Assembly (NCBI GenBank): GCA_963749415.1
Contig: CAVVMG010000001.1
Span: forward strand, 2,480,001 to 2,544,000
Source: JALYNX01 sp963749415
GTDB lineage: Bacteria > Actinomycetota > Acidimicrobiia > Spongiisociales > ZC4RG35
Length of the DNA stretch: 64,000 nt
Direction: 5' to 3'
The notes beneath the pieces are model-generated. The model was not told the DNA's origin, ran no database searches, and was given only the letters and a program-made list of their open reading frames with translations. The translations under genes and the position numbers were made by a program. Shown here in pieces: positions 1 through 9,540 of this stretch (position 1 is the stretch's first letter; each line of letters starts with the position of its first letter).

Positions 1-131
1 GGATCTTCTCCTCGTTGGTGCGCCCCCGGAACCGCCCCGTCACCAACGTGGTGGCAGTATTCGTGATCGTCATCACCTTCATCCCGATCATCCTCGCCCA
101 GCGCTACGCGCAGCGGGCCGAGGAGAGTTGA
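1..131 (+). CDS. ABC transporter permease, C-terminal fragment
   Basis: The window opens inside a gene whose last 42 codons read in frame from base 3 to a TGA at 129-131. The peptide has one hydrophobic segment (NVVAVFVIVITFIPIILAQ) followed by a short basic and acidic tail (RYAQRAEES). That is the usual last helix and cytoplasmic tail of PotC/PotB-type binding-protein-dependent permeases. Its position 18 bases before an aldehyde dehydrogenase, and near a second polyamine-type transporter at 6.4-9.5 kb, supports this reading. No permease signature (EAA loop) lies within the fragment, so the family call rests on the terminal helix and context. Confidence 0.5.
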   Translation, partial: IFSSLVRPRNRPVTNVVAVFVIVITFIPIILAQRYAQRAEES

Positions 132-149
132 GCAGAACAGGAGCATCAC

Positions 150-1592
150 ATGGCTTGGGATCTCTGGATCGATGGGAAATGGACCCCTAGCAACGGCGGG
201 GCACCGTTGAAGGTGGAGAACCCGGCCACGGGCGAGGTCTTCGACGAGGTGGTCGATGCTTCGGCAGATGACGTCAACACCGCGGTCGAGTCGGCGAGCA
301 GCGCTTTCTTCGACGGGCGATGGTCACGAGCGACGCCGGGCGAGCGAGCCAAGGTGATCCACAAACTTGCCGATCTTCTCGAGGAGCGGGCCGAGGATTT
401 CGCGCGGGTGGAGTCGGAGGACACCGGAAAGCCCTACGCCCAGGTTGCGCTCGGCGCCGACATCCCTTTTGGAGTCGACAATCTGAGGTTCTTCGCCTCC
501 GCCGCCAGGAACGTCGCCGGAACCGCGGCCGGTGACTTCGCCGCCGGGTACACCTCGATGCTCCGCCGGGAGCCGGTGGGGCCCGTTGGCCAGATCGCAC
601 CCTGGAACTACCCGCTCCTGATGGCGATCTGGAAAGTGGGACCTGCTCTGGCCGCTGGCTGCACCACGGTGCTCAAGCCCGCACCAGGGACGCCTCGCAC
701 CGCCCTGATGCTCGGTGAATTGGCCTCGGAGGCCGGGATCCCCGACGGTGTCTTCAATGTGATATCCGGGGGCAATGACACCGGCCAGGCACTGGTCGAG
801 CACCCGGGGCTGCGCATGGTGTCCCTCACCGGGTCCACCGGCACCGGGAAGAAGGTCATGAAGACCGCCGCCGACACCCTGAAGCGGGTCCATCTCGAGT
901 TGGGTGGGAAGGCTCCGTTCATCGTCTTCGACGACGCCGACGTGGAAGCGCTCTCGGAGGCGGCCATGGTCGGGGCCCTCTACAACACCGGCCAGGACTG
1001 CACCGCGGCGACGCGGCTCTATGTCGAGCGGGGACGTCTCGATGAGACCATCGACGCCGTCGTGTCAGCCTTCAACGGAGTGACCATCGGAGACCCAACC
1101 GACGAGGAGACATTCATGGGCCCGCTGATCTCGGCGACACAGCGAGATCGGGTCAGCGGCTTCGTCGAGAGAGCCAAGGAGTCTGGGGCGCGGGTCGTGA
1201 TCGGTGGTGGGGTGCCCGAGGGGATGGACAAGGGCTACTACTACTCACCCACCGTGATCGTCGACGCCGACCAGAAATCCGAGATCGTGCAGCAAGAGGT
1301 CTTCGGGCCCGTCCTGGTCGTGCTCCCGTTCGAGGGCGAGCAGCAAGGAGCAGAACTCGGCAACGACGTCCTCTACGGTCTCGCGGCCTCGGTGTGGACC
1401 AGAGACATCGGGCGGGCGATGAGGATGGCTTCGGCCCTCGAGTTCGGGACGGTCTGGGTGAACGACCACATCCCATTGGCCTCCGAGACTCCCCATGGAG
1501 GTTTCAAGCAGTCAGGGTTCGGCAAGGACCTGTCGTTGGAGTCGGTCCACGACTACACCATCACCAAACACGTGATGGTGAAGCACGGCTGA
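150..1592 (+). CDS. NAD(P)-dependent aldehyde dehydrogenase (aminobutyraldehyde/betaine-aldehyde type)
   Basis: The 480-residue protein has the full length and motifs of the ALDH superfamily. PWNYPLLM lies near residue 150, the ELGGK motif begins at Glu250 (general base), and the catalytic Cys is Cys284 in NTGQDC. The C-terminal EVFGPV and HGGFKQSG motifs are present. Its pattern is closest to gamma-aminobutyraldehyde and betaine-aldehyde dehydrogenases, which oxidise omega-amino aldehydes to acids; the exact substrate is inference. AGGAG lies 7 bases before the ATG. It follows a permease gene by 18 bases and probably shares its transcript. It would fit as the step after an aminotransferase or oxidase in the amine catabolic island. 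The frame is intact. Confidence 0.9.
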   Translation: MAWDLWIDGKWTPSNGGAPLKVENPATGEVFDEVVDASADDVNTAVESASSAFFDGRWSRATPGERAKVIHKLADLLEERAEDFARVESEDTGKPYAQVALGADIPFGVDNLRFFASAARNVAGTAAGDFAAGYTSMLRREPVGPVGQIAPWNYPLLMAIWKVGPALAAGCTTVLKPAPGTPRTALMLGELASEAGIPDGVFNVISGGNDTGQALVEHPGLRMVSLTGSTGTGKKVMKTAADTLKRVHLELGGKAPFIVFDDADVEALSEAAMVGALYNTGQDCTAATRLYVERGRLDETIDAVVSAFNGVTIGDPTDEETFMGPLISATQRDRVSGFVERAKESGARVVIGGGVPEGMDKGYYYSPTVIVDADQKSEIVQQEVFGPVLVVLPFEGEQQGAELGNDVLYGLAASVWTRDIGRAMRMASALEFGTVWVNDHIPLASETPHGGFKQSGFGKDLSLESVHDYTITKHVMVKHG

Positions 1593-1604
1593 CCGGCTCC
1601 GGGT

Positions 1605-1898
1605 TCAAGACAGCTCGGATACCGCCTGGCGGAACTCGTCTTCGCTGAGCGCGGCCATGGTGACGGTGCTCACGTTCCCCGCCATCCCCAGGGTCAACAA
1701 CCCCTTCGCCGCGGCCGCCGTGTCGGGAGCGTCGATCACCGCCACGATGTCGTGCTCGCCCATCGTCAGATAGAAGTCCTTGATGGTGACTCCGTATTGG
1801 GCCAGGCCCTCGCGTGCGGTGTCGAGCCGGGTAGGGCTGTCCTTGATCGAGGCGATCCCCTGTGCGGTATAGCTACCCAGGATGATGAACGTTGCCAT
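1605..1898 (-). CDS. GYD domain protein
   Basis: This 97-residue protein has the GYD-family layout: a beta strand at MATFIILGSYT, a helix with SIKDSPTRLDTA, then FYLTMGEHDIVAVIDAPD. It resembles a small ferredoxin-like dimeric alpha-beta barrel. Biochemical roles in this family are unknown. The ATG at 1898 is preceded on the minus strand by GAAAGGAG, a strong ribosome site, which excludes the longer open frame upstream. It is the last gene of the acyl-CoA synthetase, enoyl-CoA hydratase, purU, GYD operon, 41 bases after purU. GYD proteins often accompany amine or aldehyde catabolic genes, but no activity can be assigned here. Confidence 0.8.
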   Translation of the reverse strand: MATFIILGSYTAQGIASIKDSPTRLDTAREGLAQYGVTIKDFYLTMGEHDIVAVIDAPDTAAAAKGLLTLGMAGNVSTVTMAALSEDEFRQAVSELS

Positions 1899-1939
1899 GA
1901 GTCTCCTTTCGCCCCCGCGGCGAAAGCTACTCCGCGGCG

Positions 1940-2785
1940 CTACTCGAAGACGACGGTCTTCGATCCGATCAGGATCACGCGGTCCTCGGCATGATTTCGC
2001 ACCGCCCGGGCCAGGACCATGCGCTCGACGTCCCTGCCGATCGACACCAGGTCCTCGGCCGTGTGGGCGTGGGTGACCCTGGCCACGTCCTGCTCGATGA
2101 TCGGCCCCTCGTCGAGGTCCACGGTCACGAAGTGGGCGGTGGCACCGATCAGCTTCACCCCTCTCTGATGTGCCTGGTGATAGGGACGTGAGCCTTTGAA
2201 ACCGGGGAGGAAGGAGTGGTGGATGTTGATCGCCCTGCCCCACAGCGCCTGGCAGGTCTCGGGGGACAGGATCTGCATGTACCGGGCAAGCACCACGAAG
2301 TCGATCTCGTTCTCATCGACCAACAGCAGCAACTTGGCCTCGGCTGCGGCCTTGGTCTCCGGGGTGACGGGTATCTCCACATATGGGACCTGGTACCGGG
2401 CGGCGAGTTCGGCGCAGTCAGGGTGGTTGGAGACGATCAACGGGATGTCGATCGCCAACTCGCCGTACTGCCAGCGGTGGAGCAGGTCGAGCAGGCAGTG
2501 GTCGAACTTGGAGACCATCACCAGCACCCGCGGCCGGACATCGAGCGGGCGAAGCTTGAGATGGCCCCCGAGCCGTTCGGCGACCTCGCGTAGGGGCTCC
2601 TCGACGCGGCCCGGGTCCTCTTGACGGGTCTCGAAAACGGTGCGCAAAGCGAAGGTGTTGGTCTCGACATCGCCGAACTGGGCACTCTCTTCGATGTTGG
2701 CGTCGATCTCGAGGAGGGCACCGGTGACTGCGTTGACGATCCCGGGGCGGTCGGGGCAGCTCAGGGTGAGCACGTACTGCCTCAT
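1940..2785 (-). CDS. purU: Formyltetrahydrofolate deformylase PurU
   Basis: The 281-residue protein has an N-terminal ACT domain (about residues 1-80, starting MRQYVLTLSCPDRPG) and a formyltransferase-fold domain. The motif NIHHSFLPG at 187-195 and Asp225 in TVDLDEGP supply the Asn187, His189, Asp225 catalytic set of the family. PurU hydrolyses 10-formyl-THF to formate and THF in the cytoplasm. In demethylation pathways it recycles THF loaded with one-carbon units, which fits the GcvT-like gene at 16.8 kb. The start ATG overlaps the stop of the upstream enoyl-CoA hydratase (ATGA, 2782-2785), which indicates translational coupling. Confidence 0.93.
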   Translation of the reverse strand: MRQYVLTLSCPDRPGIVNAVTGALLEIDANIEESAQFGDVETNTFALRTVFETRQEDPGRVEEPLREVAERLGGHLKLRPLDVRPRVLVMVSKFDHCLLDLLHRWQYGELAIDIPLIVSNHPDCAELAARYQVPYVEIPVTPETKAAAEAKLLLLVDENEIDFVVLARYMQILSPETCQALWGRAINIHHSFLPGFKGSRPYHQAHQRGVKLIGATAHFVTVDLDEGPIIEQDVARVTHAHTAEDLVSIGRDVERMVLARAVRNHAEDRVILIGSKTVVFE

Positions 2786-3580
2786 CGGGCGAACCGCCCG
2801 TCTCGCCAGCGCACCGCGGCGGGCAACCCTTGTTCGGCGAGGATCCGCTCGAACTCCTCGCGCTCCGGAACCCGATCCGACTCGATGATCCCGCCCAACT
2901 CCACTCCGGCCTGCAACGCCTGTCGCAGACCGGCCTGCTCCCAAGCCAGGTTCACCGCCTTCTTGGTGAGTTGCATGGCCCTCGGGTCGACCACCGCGAG
3001 CGCGTTGGCAAGCGCCATGGTCTCTTCCTCGAGTCGATCCCCGGGGACCACGCGATTGACGAGGCCGATCCTCTCGGCTTCGACTGCGCTCAGACGGTCC
3101 TCGCCAGTGAACAACATCTCCTTGGCGCGCCGGGCGCCAATCAGCCACGGCATCACATATGCGACGACGGCCGAGCCGAAGCGAATCTCGGGCTGGCCGA
3201 AGACTGCGTCATCGGACGTCACGACGAGATCGCACATCATCATCAGGTCGCACCCGCCCGCGAGGCAGTGGCCCCGCACCATGGCGATGATCGGCTTGGG
3301 ATGATCGAACACCTCGAGGAGCCGGAGCAAACTGTGGCGGAGGCTCTCGGCCGGGTCCTGATCGGGGCCGGCCTCCTCGGACAGGTCATATCCGGCACAG
3401 AACGATCGCCCGGCTCCGGTGAGGACCACGCACTCTCACCGCATCGTCGCCCGCAGCGTCGCTCAACCTCAGCGAGAGGCTCTCCACCATCTCGTCGTTG
3501 AGGGCATTGAGCTTCTCCGGTCGGTTCAGGGTCAACACCCGCACCGCGCCCTCGTCGTGGGCAAGCACCACGTCTGACAT
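2782..3580 (-). CDS. Enoyl-CoA hydratase/isomerase family protein (one frameshift)
   Basis: The gene starts at ATG 3580 (MSDVVLAHDEGAVRVLTLNR) and reads to about 3430, where one surplus base moves the reading to another frame. That frame continues VVLTGAGRSFCAGYDL to the stop at 2782. Joined, the product is about 265 residues, normal for the crotonase family. It includes the oxyanion-hole segments GAGRSFCAGYDL and GHCLAGGCDLMMMCD. Crotonases hydrate 2-enoyl-CoA esters; the substrate is unknown. The start shares one base with the stop of the upstream acyl-CoA synthetase (TGATG), and the stop overlaps the purU start. Both coupled junctions are intact, so the break is more likely a sequence error than decay. 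Confidence 0.85.
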
Positions 3581-5623
3581 CAGATCCCTTTCATCAATGC
3601 GTCGACCGCCACACTGCGCTCGGGCCCGGCGATCACCGGGTTGACATCGATCGAGGCCAGCCGGCCCGCGGAATCGACGGTGAGCTCGGAGAACCTTGCC
3701 ACCACCTCGGCGAGCGCGCCAAGATCGACCTGGGGCCTGTCCCGACCGCCCGCGAACAACGGCCACATCGACAACCGCTCCAATGCGACGAGGGCCCGAG
3801 GCGGATCGACCGGGGGCAGCAGGGCCACCCGATCTCTCAGTACCTCGATCATCGTTCCTCCCGCGGAGAGAATGATGACCGGCCCGAATTGAGGATCGGT
3901 CACCATGCCCAGGCCAACTTCGATTCCGGGGCCGACCATCTCGGCCACGAGGGCGGTCGGACCGAGCCGGGCAGACATCTCCCGGTAGGCCTGCTCCAGC
4001 GAGACATCGGAAACGATCGCGGTGACCACTCCCCCTCGTTCCGCCTTGTGATCCCCAGCCTCGGTCGACTTGAGGACCACCGGATAGCCGAGCTCGGACG
4101 CGGCGGCCAGGGCCTCACCAACCGATCCCACCTCGGCGAATCCGGGAACCGGGATCCCATAAGAGGTGAGCACGGACAAAGCGGCCGCATCGCTCCCAAC
4201 GCCCAGGCCGGGGATCCCCAGAGGCTGTGCGCCGCGGGGCAAGGGGCGGCAAACTGCGACGCCGGTGATGGTCGAACAGGTGGCCGATCGCCCTGAGCCC
4301 GGTCTCGGTGCCTTCCAGGACCGGGACTCCCCCACCCCGGATCGCTCGCGCTTGATCGGGGTCGATGGTCGTGGAGAGGTTGCCGAGGACGACCAGCGGC
4401 TTGCTCGTCCTTGCGGCGACCTCCAGAGGCGCAGTCACGTACCCACTGTCCCGGTCCTCTTCGGTGGTGAGGTCGACACAGAAGGCCACGGCTCCGATCG
4501 CCGGGTCCTCCGCAATGGCGGACAGGCACTCGACGAAGACCTCTTCGGCCTCACGCCCGGTGCCCCAAGCATCGATCGGATTCGTGGGCTCCAGCCCCGG
4601 ATCGAGGACCTCGGCCACCCGTCGCGAGGCTGTTTCACCCAGTTGGGGCAAAGTGACACCGATCCGGTCGGCGATGTCGACCAGCATCGCCCGCTCCCCA
4701 CCCGAATCATGGACCGCCCCCAAGCCTGCAGCTGGCGCACGCCGGCCGGCGGCGAACAATTCGAGCGTGTCGGCCATCTCGTCCATCGTTTGCACCCGGT
4801 GGACTCCATGGGCGTCGAAAAGAGCCTCATAGACGGCGTCATCCCCCGCCAGGGCCTCGCTGTGGGTGGTCACCGCCTCCTGGCCCCGTGAGCTGGCGCC
4901 CACCTTGAGGGCTACCACCGGGACATCGCGGCTCTCCGCGGCGGAGAGTGCCTCACGGAAAGCTTCGGGGTCGCGGATCGTCTCCAGGAACAATGCGATC
5001 ACCCGGGTCGAGTCCCGCTCCAGAGCCCATCGCATATAGCGGTCCATGCTGGTGTTGATCTCGAGGCCGGTCGAGACAACGAGGTTGAACCGGATGCCGC
5101 GACGGTTGTGAAGCAGGGCCGAGAACAACGATCCCGAGTGACTGAGGAACGTCACACCACCTGGATCCAGGTCAGGTGGCTGGTAGAACCCGCAGACCCG
5201 GAGCCCGGCTTCGAGATTCAAGAAGCCCATCCCGTTTCCGCCGCAGATCGGGATCCCGGCGTCGGCCGCGACCTCACGGAGACGGGCCCGCAACGGCCTG
5301 CCGTCGGCGGCTTCGCCATGGCAACTGGCGAAGATGGCGACCGAGCCGGCTCCGATCTTGGCCGCCTCGGTCATCCCGCTCTCGAGATGGGCGTTGGCCA
5401 CGGCGAGAACGACCAGGTCTACCGGCCGGCCGATGCTCTCCAGATCGGGTGTGCAGGCAAGCCCGTGGACCTCCTCGTAGCGCGGGTTCACCGGGTAGAC
5501 CGGTCCCTCGAACCCGCCCGAGATCAGCTGGCGGACCACCTGATCGCCAACCGCGCCACGTCGCTCGCTCGCACCCACGACAGCCACCGATCGGGCGAGG
5601 AGCATCGGGTCGAGTGAGATCAT
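3580..5623 (-). CDS. NDP-forming acyl-CoA synthetase (acetate-CoA ligase family; one frameshift)
   Basis: Two overlapping frames together encode about 680 residues. The N-terminal part has the CoA-binding Rossmann start (RSVAVVGASERRG) and succinyl-CoA-ligase-like domains (FLSHSGSLFSALL, NPIDAWGTG). The C-terminal part is an ATP-grasp domain (GYPVVLKSTEAGDHKAERGGV, ASIDVNPVI). They join near 4235-4255, in a C-rich stretch. The family makes acyl-CoA from an acid, CoA and ATP (ADP-forming). I prefer ATG 5623 over 5647: an AGGA lies 10 bases before it, the earlier ATG has no ribosome site, and an 18-bp palindrome covers that earlier ATG. It is the first gene of a four-gene operon ending with the GYD gene. 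The substrate is unknown. Confidence 0.85.
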
Positions 5624-5634
5624 GGGTGGGTCAT

Positions 5635-5652
5635 CCTGAATGGCCATTCAGG
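5635..5652. promoter_or_regulatory. Perfect 18-bp palindrome, predicted TetR operator (site A)
   Basis: CCTGAATGGCCATTCAGG is a perfect palindrome between the divergent acyl-CoA synthetase operon and the TetR gene that starts at 5711. Related sites lie at 6334, 13839 and 16695, all 18 bp with CTGA/TCAG-type arms, and all directly upstream of transport or catabolic genes. Palindromes in a tetR divergent promoter are typical TetR-family operators. Binding is inferred, not shown. Confidence 0.75.
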
Positions 5653-5710
5653 CTACCGAGGGGCTTGGCGGCTGGCTACGGCGCACATCCCATTGTGCCA
5701 ATATCGCGCC

Positions 5711-6322
5711 GTGAGCCCGAGACCGAGCCTCACCGAGAGCCGGCGCCAGGACATCCTCGCCGCCGCCAGCGCCGCCATCGCCGAGCGCGGCCTGTGCGAG
5801 ACCCGGATCGCGGATATCGCCGAGAACATCGGCGCCAGCCCCGCTCTCATCCTCTACTACTTCCCGTCCAAGGCGGCGCTGCTCACCGAGGCGCTGGTCT
5901 ATCAGGACCAGGTGTTCCATGAGTCGGTCAAGGACGAGCTGGAGCGTGCCGGCTCGGCTTACGAGAAGCTGACGGTCCTCGTGGAAGCCAGCTGCCCTCG
6001 CCCTAGCCGCAGCAACGGTTCCAATGACGGGTGGACCTTGTGGCCGGCCGCTTGGGAGATGTCCCGCCACGATCCGGTGCTGGCGGCGGCCCGTGCCCGC
6101 CTCGATGAGTCATGGCGGGCCCAGATCGCTTCGATCGTCGAAGACGGGATCTCAGCCGCGGAGTTCCGGCCGCTCAACACCCACGACTTCGCGATCCAAC
6201 TCGCAGCAATGCTCGACGGTCTGGCGATCGAGGTGATGCTGGGCGACCCCACCGTCGACGCCGATCGGATGCGGGACCTCGCCCACCAATTCCTCGACCT
6301 GATGCTCAAATCACCGGTCTGA
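5711..6322 (+). CDS. TetR/AcrR-family transcriptional regulator
   Basis: A 203-residue protein has the N-terminal TetR helix-turn-helix (ILAAASAAIAERGLCETRIADIAENIGASPALILYYFPSKAALL, described here by position: residues about 13-55) and a BetI-like C-terminal ligand domain. I chose GTG 5711 because the sequence from there matches the usual family start; a longer frame begins at 5693. A CAATAT element about 8 bases before 5711 and the lack of a ribosome site suggest a leaderless transcript (inference). The gene diverges from the acyl-CoA synthetase operon across a perfect palindrome. It is the obvious candidate regulator of the surrounding catabolic island. The ligand is probably an intermediate of the pathway, but this is unknown. 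Confidence 0.88.
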   Translation: MSPRPSLTESRRQDILAAASAAIAERGLCETRIADIAENIGASPALILYYFPSKAALLTEALVYQDQVFHESVKDELERAGSAYEKLTVLVEASCPRPSRSNGSNDGWTLWPAAWEMSRHDPVLAAARARLDESWRAQIASIVEDGISAAEFRPLNTHDFAIQLAAMLDGLAIEVMLGDPTVDADRMRDLAHQFLDLMLKSPV

Positions 6323-6333
6323 GGCGCGCCATG

Positions 6334-6351
6334 TCTGAACGGCTGTTTAGC
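6334..6351. promoter_or_regulatory. Predicted TetR operator (site B) before the transporter genes
   Basis: TCTGAACGGCTGTTTAGC agrees with the perfect palindrome at 5635 at 12 of 18 positions and keeps inverted CTGAAC/GTTTAG half-sites (one mismatch). It lies 12 bases after the TetR stop and 77 bases before the GTG start of the binding-protein gene. It is the weakest of the four sites, but its position is as expected. Confidence 0.5.
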
Positions 6352-6427
6352 ATCGGAAACCGGCCCGACGAGGAGTAGACATGGTGTACCACCCAGGCAG
6401 AACTGGGACCTTCGAACCAGGAAACGG

Positions 6428-7674
6428 GTGTACACCCGGAGAGACTTCCTGCAGCGGGCGGCGCTGCTCGGAATCGCCCTCCCCGCCTTGCCCTCCCTGC
6501 TGGCGGCGTGCGGCGCCGCGAAGAGGGTGAAGCCGCCGACCTCGCCATCGGCACACCGGCCAGCCCGGTACAGCAGCCCATGTTCGACGACAACCCGGCG
6601 ATCGAGTCCGGCCTGGAGCCCGAGGCCGGCCCCCTCCTGCTCTACAACTGGGAGGACTACATGAACCCGGAGACCATCCCGCTCGCCGCGGAGGCGCTCG
6701 GAGTCGAAATCCAGGTGACGACATTCGTCAACGAGGAAGAGGCGCTGGCCCGACTTGCATCCGGGGAGGTCCAGTTCGACGTTTGGTTCCCCACGTCGCA
6801 GCGGGTCCCGGTGGCAGTAGCCGCGTCACTGATCCAGCCCTTGAACCACGACTACCTGCCCAACCTCCAGGCGAACGTCTGGCCCCAGCTGGCCGATCCC
6901 TACTACGACAAGGGATCCCGCTACACGGTGCCCTACGTGACCTACACAACCGGTATTGGCTGGCGGATCGACCTGGCCGACAGCGCCGACATCGAGGGTC
7001 AGGAAAACCCATGGGACGTCTTCTGGAACGAGAAGTACTCCGGAGTGATCGGCATGCTCGATTCCTTCACCGACGTGATACCGGTCGCCCTGTTCCACAA
7101 CGGAGTGGCAGACCCGTCCAAGGCCACCGAGGCCGAATTGACCGCCGCCGGTGACGCCCTGGTCGAATTGATCGATCTGGTCGACATCCGATACCGGATC
7201 GACGGCAGCTACGCGGGCCTGCCCGAAGGGAGATATGCCATCCATCAAGCCTGGTCGGGTGACCTGGTCAACTCCCAGTACTTCTGGCCGGGTGGGGTGG
7301 ATGAGGGCACGCACGCGATACCTGTGGCCAGCCAAAAGCGAGGGGTCGACCACCAAGGGGGCGATATCGAGTGACACCATGACGGTGCTCAAGGGCTCGG
7401 AGCGCCCGGTTTTGGCACACTCGTTCCTGAATTACATGCTCGACGAGGCGAATGCGCTGAAGAATTTCGAGTATCGTCGGCTACCAGCCACCGCAGAACG
7501 GCCTCACCTCCGAGTACCTGGTCAGCGAGGAATGGCTGCTGCCCGCACCTCGCGCCGGCCCTGGTGGCGCCCGAGGACTTCGAGTTGGGCTCGGCCTGGG
7601 TTCAGGGCCCGCTCGACGCTGCCACCGAGGCGTTGTGGGTCGACCAGTGGAATCGGGCCAACGCGGGTGGCTGA
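6428..7674 (+). CDS. Polyamine-type ABC transporter substrate-binding lipoprotein (several frameshifts)
   Basis: The gene begins at GTG 6428 (AGGA 5 bases upstream) with a Tat-type lipoprotein signal: twin arginines in TRRDFLQ, a hydrophobic stretch, and a LAAC lipobox. The mature part continues in other frames: LLLYNWEDYMNPETI, YVTYTTGIGWRIDL and GRYAIHQAWSGDL are typical of PotD/PotF spermidine/putrescine-binding proteins. The C-terminal part (ALVAPEDFELGSAW to the stop at 7672) lies in a further frame. Frame changes occur near 6520, 7308, 7472 and 7555. Joined, the length is about 410 residues, normal for the family. All conserved blocks are present in order, so sequence errors are likelier than true decay. 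It is the first gene of the transporter operon, downstream of operator site B. Confidence 0.82.
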
Positions 7675-7692
7675 CCCGCTGGCGTAGAGAAC

Positions 7693-8637
7693 GTGCCCAC
7701 CAACCTCGCTTCGGGCGCCGACTACGACACGGTCGGTCAGAGGCGATGGGTGTGGCCGGGCTTCGCCTTCCCGGGCGTGCTCTGGCTGGTTCTCCTCTTC
7801 CTGGTCCCGTTCTATGCGGTGTTTGCGATCGCGATGGGCCAACTCGATCCCATCCTGCAGCGGGCCACCCCCGAGTGGAATCCCTTCTACTGGGACCTGA
7901 CCGTGATGAGCGAGGCATTCGCCGAGCTGTTCGGCGGTCAGCTCGGGGTGATAGCCCTCCGAACCCTCGCCTATGTCTTCATCGCATCGTTCATTTGCGT
8001 TGCCGTCGGATATCCGGTGGCCTACTTCGTGTCGCGAAGGGCGGGGCGCTGGCGTTGGCTCTGGCTGCTGCTGATCCTCGCCCCGTTCTGGATCAACTAC
8101 CTGATGCGGATGATGTCCTGGGTCAACCTGCTGAGCCCGGACGGCCAGGTCAACCGCTGGCTGAGCACCATCGCCGGCTGGTTCTCCATCGACTTCGTGC
8201 CGCCCGATTGGCTGGCGGGAAGTCACCTGGTGGTCATCCTCGGGCTGGTCTACGGCTATATCCCGTTCTTCATACTCCCCCTGTTCGCCGCGCTCGATCG
8301 GATCGACGAAGCCACCCTCGAGGCTTCCCGTGATCTCGGGGCCAACAACGCGCAGACCTTCTGGCGAGTGACGTGGCCACTGTCTCGAAACGGCGTGCTC
8401 GGCGGCCTGGTCATCATCATGCTCCCCATGTTCGGCGACTACTACACCCCGAACCTCCTTTCGGGCTCGCCGCGGACCCGGATGTACGGGAACACCATCG
8501 ACCAGTTCATCAATCAGACCACCAGTGGGGGTGCTGTCGGCGCTGCATTGACCATCATCCTGATGATCTTCATCGCCGGGCTCATGGTGTATTACCTGCG
8601 GTCGATCAATCGCGCCTCCCAAGAGGCACGAGAATGA
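7693..8637 (+). CDS. Polyamine-type ABC transporter permease (PotB-like)
   Basis: The 314-residue inner-membrane protein has about six hydrophobic helices and the cytoplasmic EAA loop that contacts the ATPase (DEATLEASRDLGANNAQTFWRV, about residues 200-221). The FGDYYTPNLL motif after it is typical of PotB-type permeases. It starts at GTG 7693, 18 bases after the binding-protein gene, and its stop overlaps the next permease start as ATGA (8634-8637). Unlike its neighbours it has no frame break. It should form the membrane channel with the next gene and use the ATPase encoded at 11325-12425. Confidence 0.9.
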   Translation: MPTNLASGADYDTVGQRRWVWPGFAFPGVLWLVLLFLVPFYAVFAIAMGQLDPILQRATPEWNPFYWDLTVMSEAFAELFGGQLGVIALRTLAYVFIASFICVAVGYPVAYFVSRRAGRWRWLWLLLILAPFWINYLMRMMSWVNLLSPDGQVNRWLSTIAGWFSIDFVPPDWLAGSHLVVILGLVYGYIPFFILPLFAALDRIDEATLEASRDLGANNAQTFWRVTWPLSRNGVLGGLVIIMLPMFGDYYTPNLLSGSPRTRMYGNTIDQFINQTTSGGAVGAALTIILMIFIAGLMVYYLRSINRASQEARE

Positions 8638-9540
8638 CCACGACCACGAAGCCCTCGCGGCTCAGATCGGCGGTTACCAATCCCTGGGGAAAGTCGAGGC
8701 TCCTGCCGCTTGGTGACCCTGATGTATGTCCTGTGGTCGATCATCCCGGTGGCGATCGCCGTTCTGTTCTCATTCAATTCGGGACGATCGAGGAGCACCT
8801 GGCAGGGGTTCTCCACCCGCTGGTATGTCGGCGAGCCGGCTGCAGCAGAGTCGGTCCTCTACGACCCATCCCTGCGCTTCGCCCTCAATCAGAGCCTCAA
8901 GCTGGCCATTTTGACGATGCTGGTGGCTACCCCGATCGGGGTTGCCCTGGCCCTTGGACTGGCGCGATGGAGGGGACGGGGCGTGAAAGCCTCCAATCTC
9001 CTGATGCTGATCCCGCTGGTCACTCCCGAGATCGTGATGGGTGTCGCCCTGTTCCTGGTGTTCGCCGAGGTGTACGACTTCGTTCCGTTCGGGACCTGGA
9101 CCCAGTTCCTGGGACATGTCACGTTCTCGATCTCGTTCGTGGTGATCATCGTCCGGGGGCGTCTGTTTGCGATCGGGAGGGACTACGAAGAGGCCGCCAT
9201 GGACCTCGGCGCTTCACAATTCGAAGCCATGCGCCGCGTGCTGCTCCCGCTTCTCGCTCCGGCGCTTCTGGCCAGCCTTGCCATCGTGTTCGCGATCTCG
9301 ATCGACGACTTCGTCATCAGCCAGTTCCTGATCGGAGGGGCGGAGAGCGTGACTATCCCCGTGCAGCTCTACTCGGGGGCCCGTCTCGCACCTCCCCCGT
9401 CGCTCAATGCCCTGGCCACCATCCTCATGGTGATCACCATCGGGGCAATCGTGATTGCCGGTCTCATGTTCAAGGCTCTGAACAAACGAAGCGGTGGAGA
9501 GGGCTCGGCCCTGGAGTCAGTGGCCGGCTTCGAGATGTGA
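8634..9540 (+). CDS. Polyamine-type ABC transporter permease (PotC-like; one frameshift)
   Basis: The ATG at 8634 overlaps the previous permease stop and begins MTTTTKPSRLRSAVTNPWGK. About 24 codons later, near 8705, the frame changes and the rest reads LVTLMYVLWSIIPVAIAVLFSFN to the stop at 9540. The joined product is about 300 residues. It has the EAA loop (EEAAMDLGASQFEAMRRVLLP) and the C-terminal helices usual for PotC. The conserved MYVLWS and DDFVISQFL segments are characteristic of this subfamily. Its last 24 bases overlap the convergent GNAT gene. It pairs with the PotB-like permease. Confidence 0.87.

Noticed and set aside
2196..3501. Long antisense open frames over purU and enoyl-CoA hydratase (for example 2621-3304 plus strand)
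   Set aside because: They are shadows caused by high GC; the opposite strand has clear conserved motifs, ribosome sites and coupled junctions.
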